From positions 62,001 to 126,000 of the forward strand of contig MU626265.1 in NCBI GenBank assembly GCA_025603075.1: a stretch of DNA of 64,000 nt, read 5' to 3'. The translations under genes and the position numbers were made by a program. The notes under the pieces are model-generated. The model was not told where the DNA came from and searched no databases. It saw nothing but the letters and a program-made list of their open reading frames with translations. Of this stretch, positions 36,123-47,337 are shown piece by piece (within the stretch, counting starts at the first letter, position 1; each line of letters starts with the position of its first letter). The stretch comes from Neoconidiobolus thromboides FSU 785 (Eukaryota; Entomophthoromycota; Entomophthoromycetes; Entomophthorales; Neoconidiobolaceae).

Positions 36123-36804
36123 CGTCAACTTTAACATTTAAGGTAATAAAATGTTAAAGCCATATTTTTATTATATAAAAGTCGGACTTTTACTCTTAAA
36201 AGAATTCTGATAAACTTTAAATACAAGTATAAAAATCGCAGTTCATTTCAAAAATGTGTCAATCAAATATGTTCAATCAAATATTATTCTTATAAACAAC
36301 TTATGATATAAATCAAAAATTAATTCATACTAAGAATAAGAAAAAAACATAAAAGTATATATGGTACTGGTCAATATAGTTGGTTAGAGGTCAGGTTAAA
36401 GCTAGGGATTGGCTAGTATTAACATTTAACTAAATATTCGAAAACTGGTTTTTATTTACTGTACATATTAATAATATCAGTTTATTTTTAAAATTATAAA
36501 ACAAAAAACTATAAACTATGCTTATATAAAATAAGTACTTTTCTCTTTAAAGCAAGAATAAAAAAACTACACTTATTTTTATATGAATCTGCTAAATACT
36601 GCAGATAATCATTAAAGCAACATATAAGTTATCTTTTATGCTATTTTTATTGTATAGATATTTCTTTTGTTTCGTTTTTTAATCCGTCTTTATAAAGATG
36701 AAATCACAAAAAACATTAATCAACCGAGTATATAAATGGACTCATTTATGTCTACTCCAGTATAAATTTAAATGTACGGATGCTTGGAAAAAGATGAATT
36801 CAGG

Positions 36805-36910
36805 ATATGGGAATGTTTTTTTTAACTTCATTGTTTTTTCCATTTTTTAAATGCTATTTAAGCGAAAGTTTGTTAGTAAAATTCTTGAATACAAAAATAC
36901 ATCCCCATAT
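36805..36910 (+). repeat. Family A MITE, forward copy
   Basis: ATATGGGAATGTTTTTTTTA start, TTTTTAAATGCTATTTAAGC centre, ACATCCCCATAT end. Confidence 0.9.
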
Positions 36911-37339
36911 TATAATATATATAATGTCAAATAATACTTACATATGGTTCGCCTATGGTTCATAAAATGATACATTAGAAGTATCCAAATAATAACATAT
37001 GAATTAATCAGAAGGCAAGAAAGTTGCAAAATCAACTTAAATTAGAATTTTATAAAATTAAGCTTGTAATTTAAATTGAACTTGGTTTCCCACTGAATTG
37101 TCTTTAATAGAAAATACGAAAAATTGATAGTTTCTCAATTTGTAAGTGGTTTTAAAGGCTATAATAAAGCATTAAGCAGTTTATAGAGATGTAAATGTAT
37201 ATAAACAAAGATGAGTAAAAGAAAAGGTTTAAAAAAGCTAATAATGATATTTGAGAAACCTAGCTACGAATCAATAAGCTCAAAAAAGTCAGGGCAAACG
37301 GGTAATAGAACATCATGCTAAGTAAACTTAGTTCTTATG

Positions 37340-39545
37340 GTCTTTGATCTAGAAGTTTATGTGGATGCTGATGCTGCCAAAATTCTAGCAAAAGAGAGAA
37401 GACATGCTAAATAAGGTATATGAATTACTCATAAAAGGTAGGTAGGTTTGATTTTATTAGTTATCTAATTCTCACAATTAAATTGGCTTGTGAAGGAGCA
37501 TCAGGTAAAGAATTCCTTGGTATCCAACATAAGCTTGTGGATAAATTGAATATATATTCATTTTTAACTTATTAATAGATACTTATTAGAGTGCTTCAAT
37601 CCTCAAGTAAGCTTGAAAATCCTATTCAAAAGGAGAATTTGTATTCAGGTAAACGAATAAAAGCAATAGGGGTATATTCAAATAATTGGAGCAAGCGGAT
37701 CATTGCTGAGTTAGAAATTTGCTCTATAAACTATATAATAATGGAGTTATGTGGTTTTTATGGAAAAGATAAACTGGGCTATATCGCTGGTCGCCCAGAA
37801 ATTGAAACCTCTAGTCTTAAATTATTATAAGTTGTTGTTTTTATAGAAAAATAAGACTGACTTACAGCAGATTAAGTTACTGATTTATATTAATCAAGTT
37901 GGTAATCGAGAGGATGAACCTGCCTTGTCACATTAGAGAAAAAACTATCAAAGTAACACTGGTTTCTTTTGACAAAGTAGAAGCCATAAAAAAAGACAAC
38001 TCATTTATCCAGACCCTTCTAAACTAGACTCTACCTATGTTATCGTCTATATTCCTGGTATTACTAGTCCATCTAGAGAGGTAATTACAATTAATTTAAG
38101 CTATTTGGATTTCTTATCGAGTAGACAAGAAATTTTTTGGGAACCAAATCTCTTTATTACCTATCTGTATATACATTTAGCTCATGTTTATAAAAAATTT
38201 AATTCGATGTATACTATCTACTGCCAAGGCAAAATAGAGTCAATCAAAGTGCTATTTCTAATCTTGAGAGTATACAGCTCCTTTAACTTGTTTGATTAAT
38301 GATACTCCTTAGATCATTATGAATGATTTACAAGTTGGTAAAGGAGGATTGTAACCTTAAGAGTTCCAACGTTAGGCTATTAAAACAAGCTATTGGGAAT
38401 AAACCAGCTAATTATAGAAATGGATTAGATGTTAAATCTAAAAAGTATGATTGTTTGTTTGAAAAATATAAAGCATTTTTTGGTGGCCAAGTTCAATTGC
38501 TTGGGGTTACCGCTGCACCTATATCATTGGAAACCTTAGAAGTTGTAAAACTAATTATGTTGGCAGATATAATAAAAGATATTAGTATATTACTGATATG
38601 TAAGTTATTATTGAATTAGTTTAGGCTATGATACAACAAAAGGATCAGTTATTGTAATAAGCTATAAATCAGAACTTGATTCAGATAGAGTTGGGTCACT
38701 CTTAAATAAATAATTTCATTTTTGATTATTAACTTATTTCTTACACCCTTCTTACTGTCAATTTAAATTAATTGATATACCAGAGAGGGTATTTAAGTAA
38801 TGATAAACCAAGCCCATAAGGCAAAGTTTATGTTCAAAGTCTTCGTGTATTTCAAGGATATTTTAAAAATGATGAAGTCGCAAGAAAGCATTTAGTGATG
38901 ATAGTTTTTAATTGTAGATGTTGGAATAACAAATGAAAAAGACATAATACACATTATTGATGGAAGATATTATATGTATAAGTTGGATAACAATGCTTTA
39001 TAACATCATTCTTAGTTATAGATATTAACAGTTTTTAGCTTATCATGTATTGCCCGAAAGAACAGAGAAAGTTACCAATTCTCATAACTTAATTTACAGT
39101 CTTTTGTATATGCTCAGTCTACTGACTATCATATGGGGTGAATTTAGTTGTACATAAAGAAAACGATTTTTAAGATGGGTAAAAGAGCAACTAAATGGTT
39201 CCAACTTAACTATGGAACAGGTATATAAAAATTGTATATTAAACCATTTGTTATCAAATGGGTTAGAGGGGATGTATAAAGATAGAGGGTTTGTCAGGTA
39301 ACCCCACTTTCGAAATTTACTGGTTTTTGATAGTTACTTCAGCTTTGAAGCCGTTGAGTTTATTCACACTCATCCTATTCCTCTTTACAAAATAAAATTT
39401 TAAACGATATGTAGGTATCTCTAAAATTTATCAGTTTACTAATCTACTTTTTAGCTGTGAAATGAAATGCCATGCTATTATTGAAAAGTTCCTACCGATT
39501 CTTCAAAAATTTTATTCTAAAATATCACATGTTATTAAACCCAAT
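37340..39545 (+). pseudogene. Decayed long-chain acyl-CoA synthetase (ACSL/FAA type)
   Basis: Pieces of an acyl-CoA synthetase occur in the right order but in different frames with stops between them. In order: LACEGASGKEFLGIQ (about 37480); KAIGVYSNNWSKRIIAELEI (37650-37720), like the family's VGI-S-NRPEWVI-EL block; YVIVYIPGITSPSRE (38040-38080), a ruined version of the AMP-binding YTSGTTG-PKG motif; YLYIHLAHVYKKF (about 38170), like YLPLAH-FER; FFGGQVQLLGVTAAPISLET (about 38480), like GG-vrl-isGAAPLs; DRVGSLL; IIDGRYYMYKLD (about 38960), like IDRkKn-fKL; FEAVEFIHTHPIPLY (39341-39390); and CHAIIEKFLPILQKFYSKI (39470-39530). The central P-loop has lost its key Gly/Thr/Lys residues. It is a relic and should not encode an enzyme. 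End coordinates are approximate. Confidence 0.75.
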
Positions 39546-40096
39546 GTTGTTAGAAATTCATTTTTAAATATTTATGGAGTTATGGTATTCTTATGCTGAT
39601 TTACCAATATTACGAGATAAGCAGAGTTATAACTTAAGACATTTTTTATATTGGCTGGTGTTGTATTTTATATACATTCATTCTACCTTAATTAAGTAAA
39701 AAAAATAGTTTAATAACAAACATAATCCTAGAAATTAGATCAAAAACATGTACAAAAAGCCGAAATTTAAAAGGAACAATACATTGGCATAAAGGTAAAT
39801 TCAAAACAAGCGGAAGTATGATAAATTTAATTTCATAACCTTAAAAAATAAGCCATAATGTAATTTTTTATTCATTTTAGTGATCTGAAACTTAATAAAA
39901 GCCCAAAAATAAAAATAAAGGCATTATTACTGCACAATTTAATTTAGGCTGGGTTAGATTTAAATCTAAATTTTATTTGAGTTTAGTAAGCTTAAATATA
40001 TAGTATAAAAAAAGAAAATTATAAGAATAAAAAATAAATAATTGTGTTTTGTTTTTTTAATTGTAATTTGTATATATTTTTCATAAAGTTTAGGTG
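39546..40096. other. Intergenic region, no gene seen
   Basis: AT-rich gap between the acyl-CoA synthetase relic and the first 7TM receptor; no repeat or ORF is recognised. Confidence 0.55.
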
Positions 40097-40981
40097 ATGT
40101 TAATACAGGGTTCTAAAACAATAATCATAATTTCCTCATCAAGTATTTTAGCTAATTTACTAGTGATACTATTGTTAGTAAATCAACCTAGACGTCTATT
40201 ATATAGTTTAAAAATAATAGCTATAACTACAGTTGTAGATTTATTAACTTCAATATTATTTTTGACATTCTCGTTACTAAACATATGGGATAAAATCAAC
40301 ACTGATTTCTATTGTCAAGTGATAGGCTCCTTAAGTCCATTGGCAATCATATTATCATGTTTATTAGTAACTAGTTTAGCCATAGAAAGATATAATGTAG
40401 TAAAATACGGGAAAAATATTAGCAAAATCAAGCTTCTAGCCATCATTTCATTACTACTATGCCCGGTTGTAGTCTTAACTATATTGCTACTATATAATCA
40501 AGAGTATGCTCTAGCTCCATCGAGTGAATATTGTATTGCCAAAAATTCAATACTTGGTTTAGTTTATAAAGCATTAGTGACTTTAATCTTATTAATCTTA
40601 CTGCCTTTGATAACCTATTATTATATAAAGATATTAGTATTATTAGCCCGGGTCAACTTTGACAACCATGTTGTAATCTACCTAGATAGTATCAATGTTT
40701 TAAGCTATTCTATTAAAAAAGAAAATAAGTGGAATACTACTTGGATATTTGTCCGTTCGATTCTGATTATTTTGGCTTATAATTTGGTCCTAATACCTCT
40801 TTTGGTCTCTAGTTTGTGGTCCACAATTGATCCAAAATCAAAACCGGAGGTCTTGGATCGAATCGGAGCTATTGCCATCTTTCTTATTTTTATTATTAAT
40901 CCCATCATTATACTGGGGCTTCATAGTACCCTGAGTAAAGATTTTTATAAATTGGTTTTTTGCAAAAAAGCAAGACAGTGA
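40097..40981 (+). CDS. Rhodopsin-like seven-transmembrane receptor 1
   Basis: Intronless 294-aa ORF from the ATG at 40097. Seven hydrophobic spans are visible. Class A marks: Asn in TM1 (ILANLLVIL), Asp in TM2 (TTVVDLLTSI), Cys at the top of TM3 (DFYCQVIG), an ERY version of DRY (SLAIERYNVVK), Cys in the second extracellular loop (SEYCIAKN), a TM6 proline (YNLVLIPLL) and a TM7 Asn-Pro (FIINPIIILGLH), so the NPxxY tyrosine is replaced. N- and C-termini are very short. Ligand unknown; a plasma-membrane G-protein-coupled receptor is the natural inference. A similar receptor lies 3.6 kb away. Confidence 0.8.
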   Translation: MLIQGSKTIIIISSSSILANLLVILLLVNQPRRLLYSLKIIAITTVVDLLTSILFLTFSLLNIWDKINTDFYCQVIGSLSPLAIILSCLLVTSLAIERYNVVKYGKNISKIKLLAIISLLLCPVVVLTILLLYNQEYALAPSSEYCIAKNSILGLVYKALVTLILLILLPLITYYYIKILVLLARVNFDNHVVIYLDSINVLSYSIKKENKWNTTWIFVRSILIILAYNLVLIPLLVSSLWSTIDPKSKPEVLDRIGAIAIFLIFIINPIIILGLHSTLSKDFYKLVFCKKARQ

Positions 40982-41111
40982 ACTCATAGTAGAACTTTAA
41001 GGTTTTTTCTTAATATAGTAAACAGCCCTTAAATAAAGTGTAATTAATTTTAATTTTTAGAAAGGTTTATTAGGATATAATAAAATAATTTAACTTTATA
41101 GTTCATGACAT

Positions 41112-42937
41112 TTATATATAAATTAAGTAACTGAATATCTTGTTTTTTAAATCTTCGGATAGTTCAAACCTATGAATTGAATAACTAATCCACCTTAAAG
41201 CTTGTATTGAATCTGCTCTTTGCATTCTAGATTTTAACTTTGAAGCTTCAAACAATAAATTAATTAAAGCTAGAGCTCTAGCTTTACAATCTTCAAATAG
41301 AGCACTCACTTCTTGGTTACCATCATCTTGATTTAGAATATTCAAATAAACAAAGATGGGGTAAATGGATTGTAAGAAATGGGGGAATGGATGTGGTACT
41401 TTTGTTTCAAAATAATAGTTGCTATTAAAATCTAATATATTATTTGAGCGACTGCCATGCATTATAAAATAATAAATAAACACAATATTCGCGGATCGAT
41501 ACAATACTTGAATTTTATCATAACCAAAATGAACCGGAGTAATAAACCCAAGTAATTGAGGGTAATATAAAAATATATATAAAATTGCAATAATAAACTT
41601 TAATTGCTTTTTAAATGGTAAATGGGTAACAAGGTCTTCCTTAAACTCAATCTCAGCTCCCATCTTTTCCAATGCCTGTTCTATATCTTTCCCAATCGGA
41701 AACTGAGTTTCTAGCCATTTTAATTTGCTCAATGCTTGTTGAAATTCATGTTCTGATAAATTGTATTTTTCACTTGGGATATCTTCTACCTTATAATTAT
41801 AACCATATTCCATATTAGTTTTTTGAATGTGAGAAGTGATACTAACGAATACTTCTGTAAACACACGTCCATAAGTAGTGGTATGCATTTCAGCTCTACG
41901 AATATAAGGAAGGTTGTCAGTCTCTTTATGATCGACGCTAATATTGTTTTGTTGTAAGCTGGGTGGCATTCTGATATTGAATACTTCTGGCGAAAATTTA
42001 GAACTTAGGTCTGGGGAGCTTAATTTCAAAATTAAAAATAACAACGATAGCCCTTTCCACAATTTTTTTATTTCGTTTTTTTTTATAGTACTGAATCTTA
42101 TCATTCCTTCTTCACAGTCAAGCGTTTGGAGCATCCTTACTGCTGTAATATAATGACCTACTGCTAAATCGAAATCAAATAACGCTATGCAGTTGTAAGT
42201 TAAAAAGCCTAAGGCTATGATTGTATCTAACTCTGGAGCTACATAAGCTTGAGTTAATAATTTCCTGGCTTTTTTCATGTTGTTAAAATATAACTCATTA
42301 TAATTAGGATCTTCTGGATGGATAGTAAATCGGGCTAATATAGAGATAAAAGTATAAGAAAGGATCGATGGATTCTTTTTTCTCACTATTCCGTTGACCC
42401 TTTCTTTTGGTAACCATAAACTATAGACATCTATCACGCTTAAAAATACTAGAGCCCCCCTCTCAAAAAATCGGCCATAGTTTAAGCTTAGTTTGGTATC
42501 CTTTCCTTTATCTATATTGCTTTTATTATAGTTTTTATTCATGTTTGAGATGAAATTGAATAGGGAGGTTTCAAAATTACTGATTTGTTGAACTAAATTT
42601 TCTTCATTTTCGATTTTCAAACTCTCATTTCTACCTTCTTTCAGTTTTTCATAAACCCAAGTAAGATAATCTAACCACGATCAATAAGAAAATTATTGTT
42701 ATAACGCTTATTCTTCTACTTACCTTTAAACGGATTAACATCTAACGAATGCCATGCTTTACTAACTTCAAAATAAATGATGTATTTTCTAATTATTCGC
42801 TCAAGCTGATCGATTCGAAATTTGATTTCATCCACTTTACTCCGTATTTTTATCCTGTCTCTACTTTGTCTGTTTGCCTTGGTATTTTTATCATTCAAAA
42901 TCTGCTCAGCTGTTATTGTTTTGAATGTAATATTCAT
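41112..42937 (-). CDS. Fungal transcription-factor-domain protein without zinc cluster
   Basis: Two exons (42937-42724 and 42670-41112) give 590 aa. Exon 1 encodes a basic stretch followed by a predicted coiled coil (SRDRIKIRSKVDEIKFRIDQ then LERIIRK), the arrangement normally found just after a Zn2Cys6 cluster. The larger part resembles the fungal-specific middle homology region: KKARKLLTQAYVAPELDTII, LGFLTYNCIALFDFDLAVGH, YITAVRMLQTLDCEEG and RAEMHTTTYGRVF. No Cys6 cluster is encoded; the codon just before the ATG is an in-frame stop, and no upstream exon with CxxC pairs was found. It is therefore either a cofactor-like relative or has an unrecognised N-terminal exon. It sits between two 7TM receptor genes. 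Confidence 0.65.
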
Positions 42938-44544
42938 TTAAAAAGCATTTTTTATTTTCTCATTTTTATGCAAAAAATTGATTTTTTTGTTGTGCCATTT
43001 TGCCCAAAATTATAATAAAGTTATAAAAAATGGATTGCAACAATATCTTATTTATATCGAGTTTTAATAATTAAAGAGAAAACCGTCATTACATAATAGT
43101 ATAAAAAGATGATACATAGAATAAATAAATTCAAAAGTAATTAAAACTCACAATTTTTTTGTTCTAATTTAAAATATTCAAATCTAAAAAGCTAAATCTT
43201 AGCAAATGATGCCATCCATAAAGTAGATAACCAAAATTTTAAAATTTTAATACTGTTAAATACTTACAGCTATTGCAACTCTTTTGTGATAATTTAGCCT
43301 CCTACTTAAGAAAAAAACTTATGCCAAAATATGGCTAAAATTGGGGATCAGGTTTTAAAAATTGACTATGTAAAAAAGTTAATTAAAGTTATCACCAAAA
43401 AAAGTTGCAAAATCTGTAAACAAAAAAAAAGAACAAGTTTATAAATATTTTTTTAAAATCAAGGCCGTGTCAACTAAGCCATCAATTCTGATGCCAACTT
43501 TACTCATATAATTGAGTCTGACTCCTCAAAGGAGGATGCTCAAATACTGTAGCATGAACAAAAGCATGAGCACCAATTTCTGGTCGCTTATGATCTAAAA
43601 TATGGTCATTAATTCTATTATTATTTGTGAATAAATGTTTAGATGAATTCCGATATATTGCAAAAATGGATTTAGCCTTTATAAACTAAGATAACACACA
43701 ACTTAATTGTAAAAATATAAAAGAAGCCCTAGTTTACCATCTGCGTTAATATCGTTACTATGAAAAAAGCAGTATAGGCTAATTGATTAAGAGGATGATA
43801 AAGCATTTTTCGGTTTGGTTATCTGTGTGTGACTTTTTAATAAAATTAATAAATGTGTACTAATGACTTTAAAATAAGCACAATGAGTGAAATAGTGATT
43901 GTTTAATAATAACATATTTAGTAATGACTTACCTTATTTACTGTTTATATATTTTGAAATTAAGCATTCATAAAAATTAATGAATTAATTAAAAGAGTGA
44001 GATGAAATTTCAAATATTTAATTTGAAATTTGAAGTGAATAAAATTAGTTATAATTCAAAGCATTTTTTGGCTGTAACATTTAACTTTTTAAGCTGGCAT
44101 ATTTATGCTTGTTTCATTTAGGGAAATTACACAGAATAAAGAGATTTTGTCAAAATAAGGCTAAGTATATAAGTTATAGCTTTTATATATTAACTATTCA
44201 ATATATTAATGTAGCAAATATGTGAACCTCGATTTATACCATAACGATTTAACTAATTAGTTCTACTTTCGTAAATTAAAAGCTATAGATAAAATGATAG
44301 AGTTAAAATAAAGGAACCTCTTATATTAGCTATAATTAAAATAAGCATAAAAAAGGTTAAATTTTCTAAAATTTATTTTCAAATGGTGGCACACCTTAAA
44401 ACAATGCATTAAAAAATCAAATTCATTTAATGATTTTAGATACATTAATGCTTTAAAAAACAAAGCTAGCTAGTATATAAACTACTAAAATGTCTCAAAA
44501 TTTATTTCCACATTTTCTACCTTTTTATTTATCTATAAAATATC
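42938..44544. other. Intergenic region, possible coding remnant
   Basis: Lies between the transcription-factor-like gene and the second receptor. Between about 43440 and 43880 base composition is less AT-rich and broken reading frames carry protein-like stretches (for example HEQKHEHQFLVAYDLKYGH), but no family could be named. No family A MITE is present. Confidence 0.4.
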
Positions 44545-45477
44545 ATGTTAAATAAAGTAGGCTTATACGTATGCTTTATTATAATATCTCTTTTAGGAGT
44601 TATAGCGAACTCCATCATTCAATTTATCTTATATAATTGTCCAAAGCTAACTTTAAACTTACGAATAGTATCCTTAAACTCGATAAATGATTTAATAATA
44701 AGTATAATGAGTGTTATATTTTATATTTATTTACTTATAGCTGATGAACCGCCAACTGGTTCTTTAACTCAAATCATCGGCGCTTTTTACACTATTTTTA
44801 TATTCACTTCAGTCACTTTAGTTGGTTTATTTACTATCGAGAGGTATCTAAAAGCTTGTTTTAAATATTCTTTGGATATGCTACTTATAAAAATTGTAGT
44901 TATTGTGATGGCTTCAGTAATAAGTATCTCGAGTGTCACTCTAGCAATTTTAGGAGAATATCAATTTGATGGTCAAGAATTTTATCATATTAGTGAAGAT
45001 GGCAGCTTTGGTAGTTTTGTAAAAATGTTGAGTTTAACAGTATACACTGTTGTTTTATGTATTATCATCTTTTGTTACATCCATATCAGTATTTCAATCA
45101 ACAAAAAAATTCGCCCAATCTCCTTTTTTGGTATTGCTTCGGCATCATCAATGATTAATAATAAGCCAATTTATGTAAAGCAAACAAAATCTGAAGTTTC
45201 ACTCTCTGTCGTGTATCGTAGCATCATTATATTATTGTTGTATACTTTTTTACTTTTGCCCCAAATTATCAACTTTATTTGGACTGCTGTTCCAGATACC
45301 GACCCTACTGATTGGCTACAAGAGTTATCATCGATCTTATTAATATTGATTGTTTTAGTCAATCCTCTACTTACTCTTACTTTACATTCTAACTTATCTG
45401 GTCGACTTGTTTCCTATTTTTATGGGTCAAGGTATTCTACTGGTATATGCAATCCTCGTTTTACAACTCAATCATAA
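44545..45477 (+). CDS. Rhodopsin-like seven-transmembrane receptor 2
   Basis: Intronless 310-aa ORF with seven hydrophobic segments. Conserved class A positions: TM1 Asn (GVIANSIIQFIL), TM2 Asn-Asp (LNSINDLIISI), TM3 ERY (LFTIERYLKAC), a long third cytoplasmic loop ending KSEVSLSVVYR, TM6 proline (YTFLLLPQIINF) and TM7 Asn-Pro (ILIVLVNPLLTLTLHS). The usual TM3 extracellular Cys is not evident. The pattern (ERY, NP without Y, HS at the TM7 end, short tails) is shared with the receptor at 40097, implying one family. Converges on the PHD gene with 75 bp between. Confidence 0.78.
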   Translation: MLNKVGLYVCFIIISLLGVIANSIIQFILYNCPKLTLNLRIVSLNSINDLIISIMSVIFYIYLLIADEPPTGSLTQIIGAFYTIFIFTSVTLVGLFTIERYLKACFKYSLDMLLIKIVVIVMASVISISSVTLAILGEYQFDGQEFYHISEDGSFGSFVKMLSLTVYTVVLCIIIFCYIHISISINKKIRPISFFGIASASSMINNKPIYVKQTKSEVSLSVVYRSIIILLLYTFLLLPQIINFIWTAVPDTDPTDWLQELSSILLILIVLVNPLLTLTLHSNLSGRLVSYFYGSRYSTGICNPRFTTQS

Positions 45478-45552
45478 TAAATAATTTATTTAATTTAAAC
45501 TTTTAAAAACAAATAAACATCTTAATCTCAATTTAGTTTCTTGCTTTTTTTT

Positions 45553-46704
45553 TTAATTATCAAATTTATCTTTAAACTCTTTAACATTTAATAGTAGCTT
45601 CTCGGCCATCACTATCGAATTTGGGAATACCCCCTCTGGATTTGGATGATCGTTTAAACTTTCTAAAAAACTTTCAATATAGCCTTGAATCGCATTGGCT
45701 CTTTTAACAGCTTCTTTAATAGATAGCTTACCATGGGTAGAGCGAGGCTTAGGTGGCGGTGAAGGCTGTTTAGATATCAGGGGTGGTGCAGCTATAGTAG
45801 AAGGAGGTAGGATAGGTTCAGGAATGATTAAAGACTCTATATCATTAAAAAAAGAAGGGGATATGGGTTGATTTAAATGTGTTTTCATAGGAGAAAGTAA
45901 TTTGATTGGGCTTAATGCTGGTTTTATTTCTGCCGTTAATTTTGGTTTGTTATTATTCGTTATACCTTTTCTTTTTATATATTGTCGCTTTTGTGGCTTT
46001 TTTATAGCTAATAGAGAGTTAGTGTTGATTTACATGATATAAATAAGGTTACGTTCTGTTGTCTTAAGTTGTGGTTTTTCTATCTTATAATCATTTTCGA
46101 TTTCTTTGATTTCAGTTATTTGGTTATAGGGTACTTTATTTGTCCTTCGCCCTCTGAGTGTAGTGAACTTTGGTGGCGAGTTCATTTCTTCATTTTGTTT
46201 TATATCGTCTTTACTATCTTTCTTCAAATTTTTTGAAGTTTTAGACTCTGACTTTCTACTCTTTTTGAATTCCGGAAGCTCAGTATCTGATCCTCCTTTT
46301 TTATTTTTGAAAGTGTATGCTTTATCTGGCCTGTATGTTCTATAAAATAGTTAATTTGTTATTCATTTTTTAAAACTAAATTCAAACCTTGCTGAAGTTC
46401 TTTCATTTACCTGATGACTCTCTGGTGAACAAAACTCGCAATAATAAATTGATGGCTCATTATTCTCATCAACTCCCATACATCTCATATGTTGCCAAAC
46501 TAAGCACTCTTCACATTGAATGAATTTTATGTAAGAAGCTAAATTGTCATTAGGTTTAGATTAGTAAAATCGAAATCAAAAGCATTACCCTTATTTTCAC
46601 AAACACATCTAACTTGGCCATCTTCGTTCCCTTGGGATGAGTCAGCTAATTGAGAAAGAGATAAGCATAAATTGAAATTTTTGAAATTGAGAATACATAC
46701 ACAT
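45553..46704 (-). CDS. PHD-finger protein
   Basis: Five exons, joined in coding order: 46704-46701, 46645-46589, 46538-46388, 46339-46053, 46007-45553, give 317 aa. The first coding exon is just ATGT. The exon 3 donor is GTTTGA, needed to keep frame, and so less certain. The PHD finger is near the N-terminus: RCVCENK, then IQCEECLVWQHMRCMG and YYCEFC, i.e. the Cys4-His-Cys3 zinc pattern with the aromatic W before His that often marks methyl-lysine readers. The rest is basic and disordered (KKSRKSESKTSKNLKKDSKD) with a Pro-rich stretch (PPPKPRSTHGKLS) and a helical C-terminus (ESFLESLNDHPNPEGVFPNS). Likely a nuclear chromatin reader, possibly like Cti6 of the Rpd3 complex, but the family assignment beyond PHD is open. 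Confidence 0.78.
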
Positions 46705-47337
46705 TTTTAGGTAAAAAATCAAAGAACATCTATTGAATTTTTTACTAAATCATTTTTCTAAAATAATAAGCCATTTCTAATTTGTTGAGAAAAGTTAATT
46801 AGAAATTTAAATTTTGAATCCTATTTTTTTGCAGTAATTAGAATCTTTTTGGTTTTTGCTGCTTTTTATCATTGCTGATTGTGGTGTATAAATTAGTTAT
46901 TCAACTAAAGTTTATAATACTACAGTTAATTTATAACTTCAGCAATTTTCAATAAACTTTGTATATTTTGGCGATTAAGTTATGTATCTAAACCAAATAA
47001 ATTCCCGAAAATTGACATCATGTAATATTACATAGCTATTCTTATAAAACTAAGTGTTTTAGTATATGAATATTTACTTAATAAAAGAAACTAATAGCTT
47101 CTCAAGTTGGTACTTTTTTAAAGTATATTATTAATTAAATCGAAGCTAAATATAAAAAGCGTTTTCACTTGTATTTAAATAAAAAGTATTAAATAATGGC
47201 AGGAGTTTTAAAATAAATGCTATTGTTATTATAAAATGATAATAGGTCGCCTACAAATTATAGCTTTAAATCATTTATTCAAGTATTTTATAGAGATTGC
47301 TTAAAGGAAGATAGAGATGAAGATTTATATTGTACGC
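46705..47337. other. Intergenic region, PHD gene / P450
   Basis: Contains the promoter of the PHD gene and the 3' end of the P450 gene, both on the minus strand. No repeat or RNA gene recognised. Confidence 0.55.

Larger units (their letters stand above)
35086..37339. other. Intergenic region with three repeat elements
   Basis: Upstream of pelota. It contains a family C inverted-repeat element at 35161-35355 and family A MITEs at 36019 and 36805. The remainder shows no gene. Confidence 0.6.

Noticed and set aside
43440-43880. Less AT-rich stretch with protein-like fragments in broken frames
   Set aside because: It may be an old gene, but no family can be named and stops occur in every frame, so it is not called as a pseudogene.
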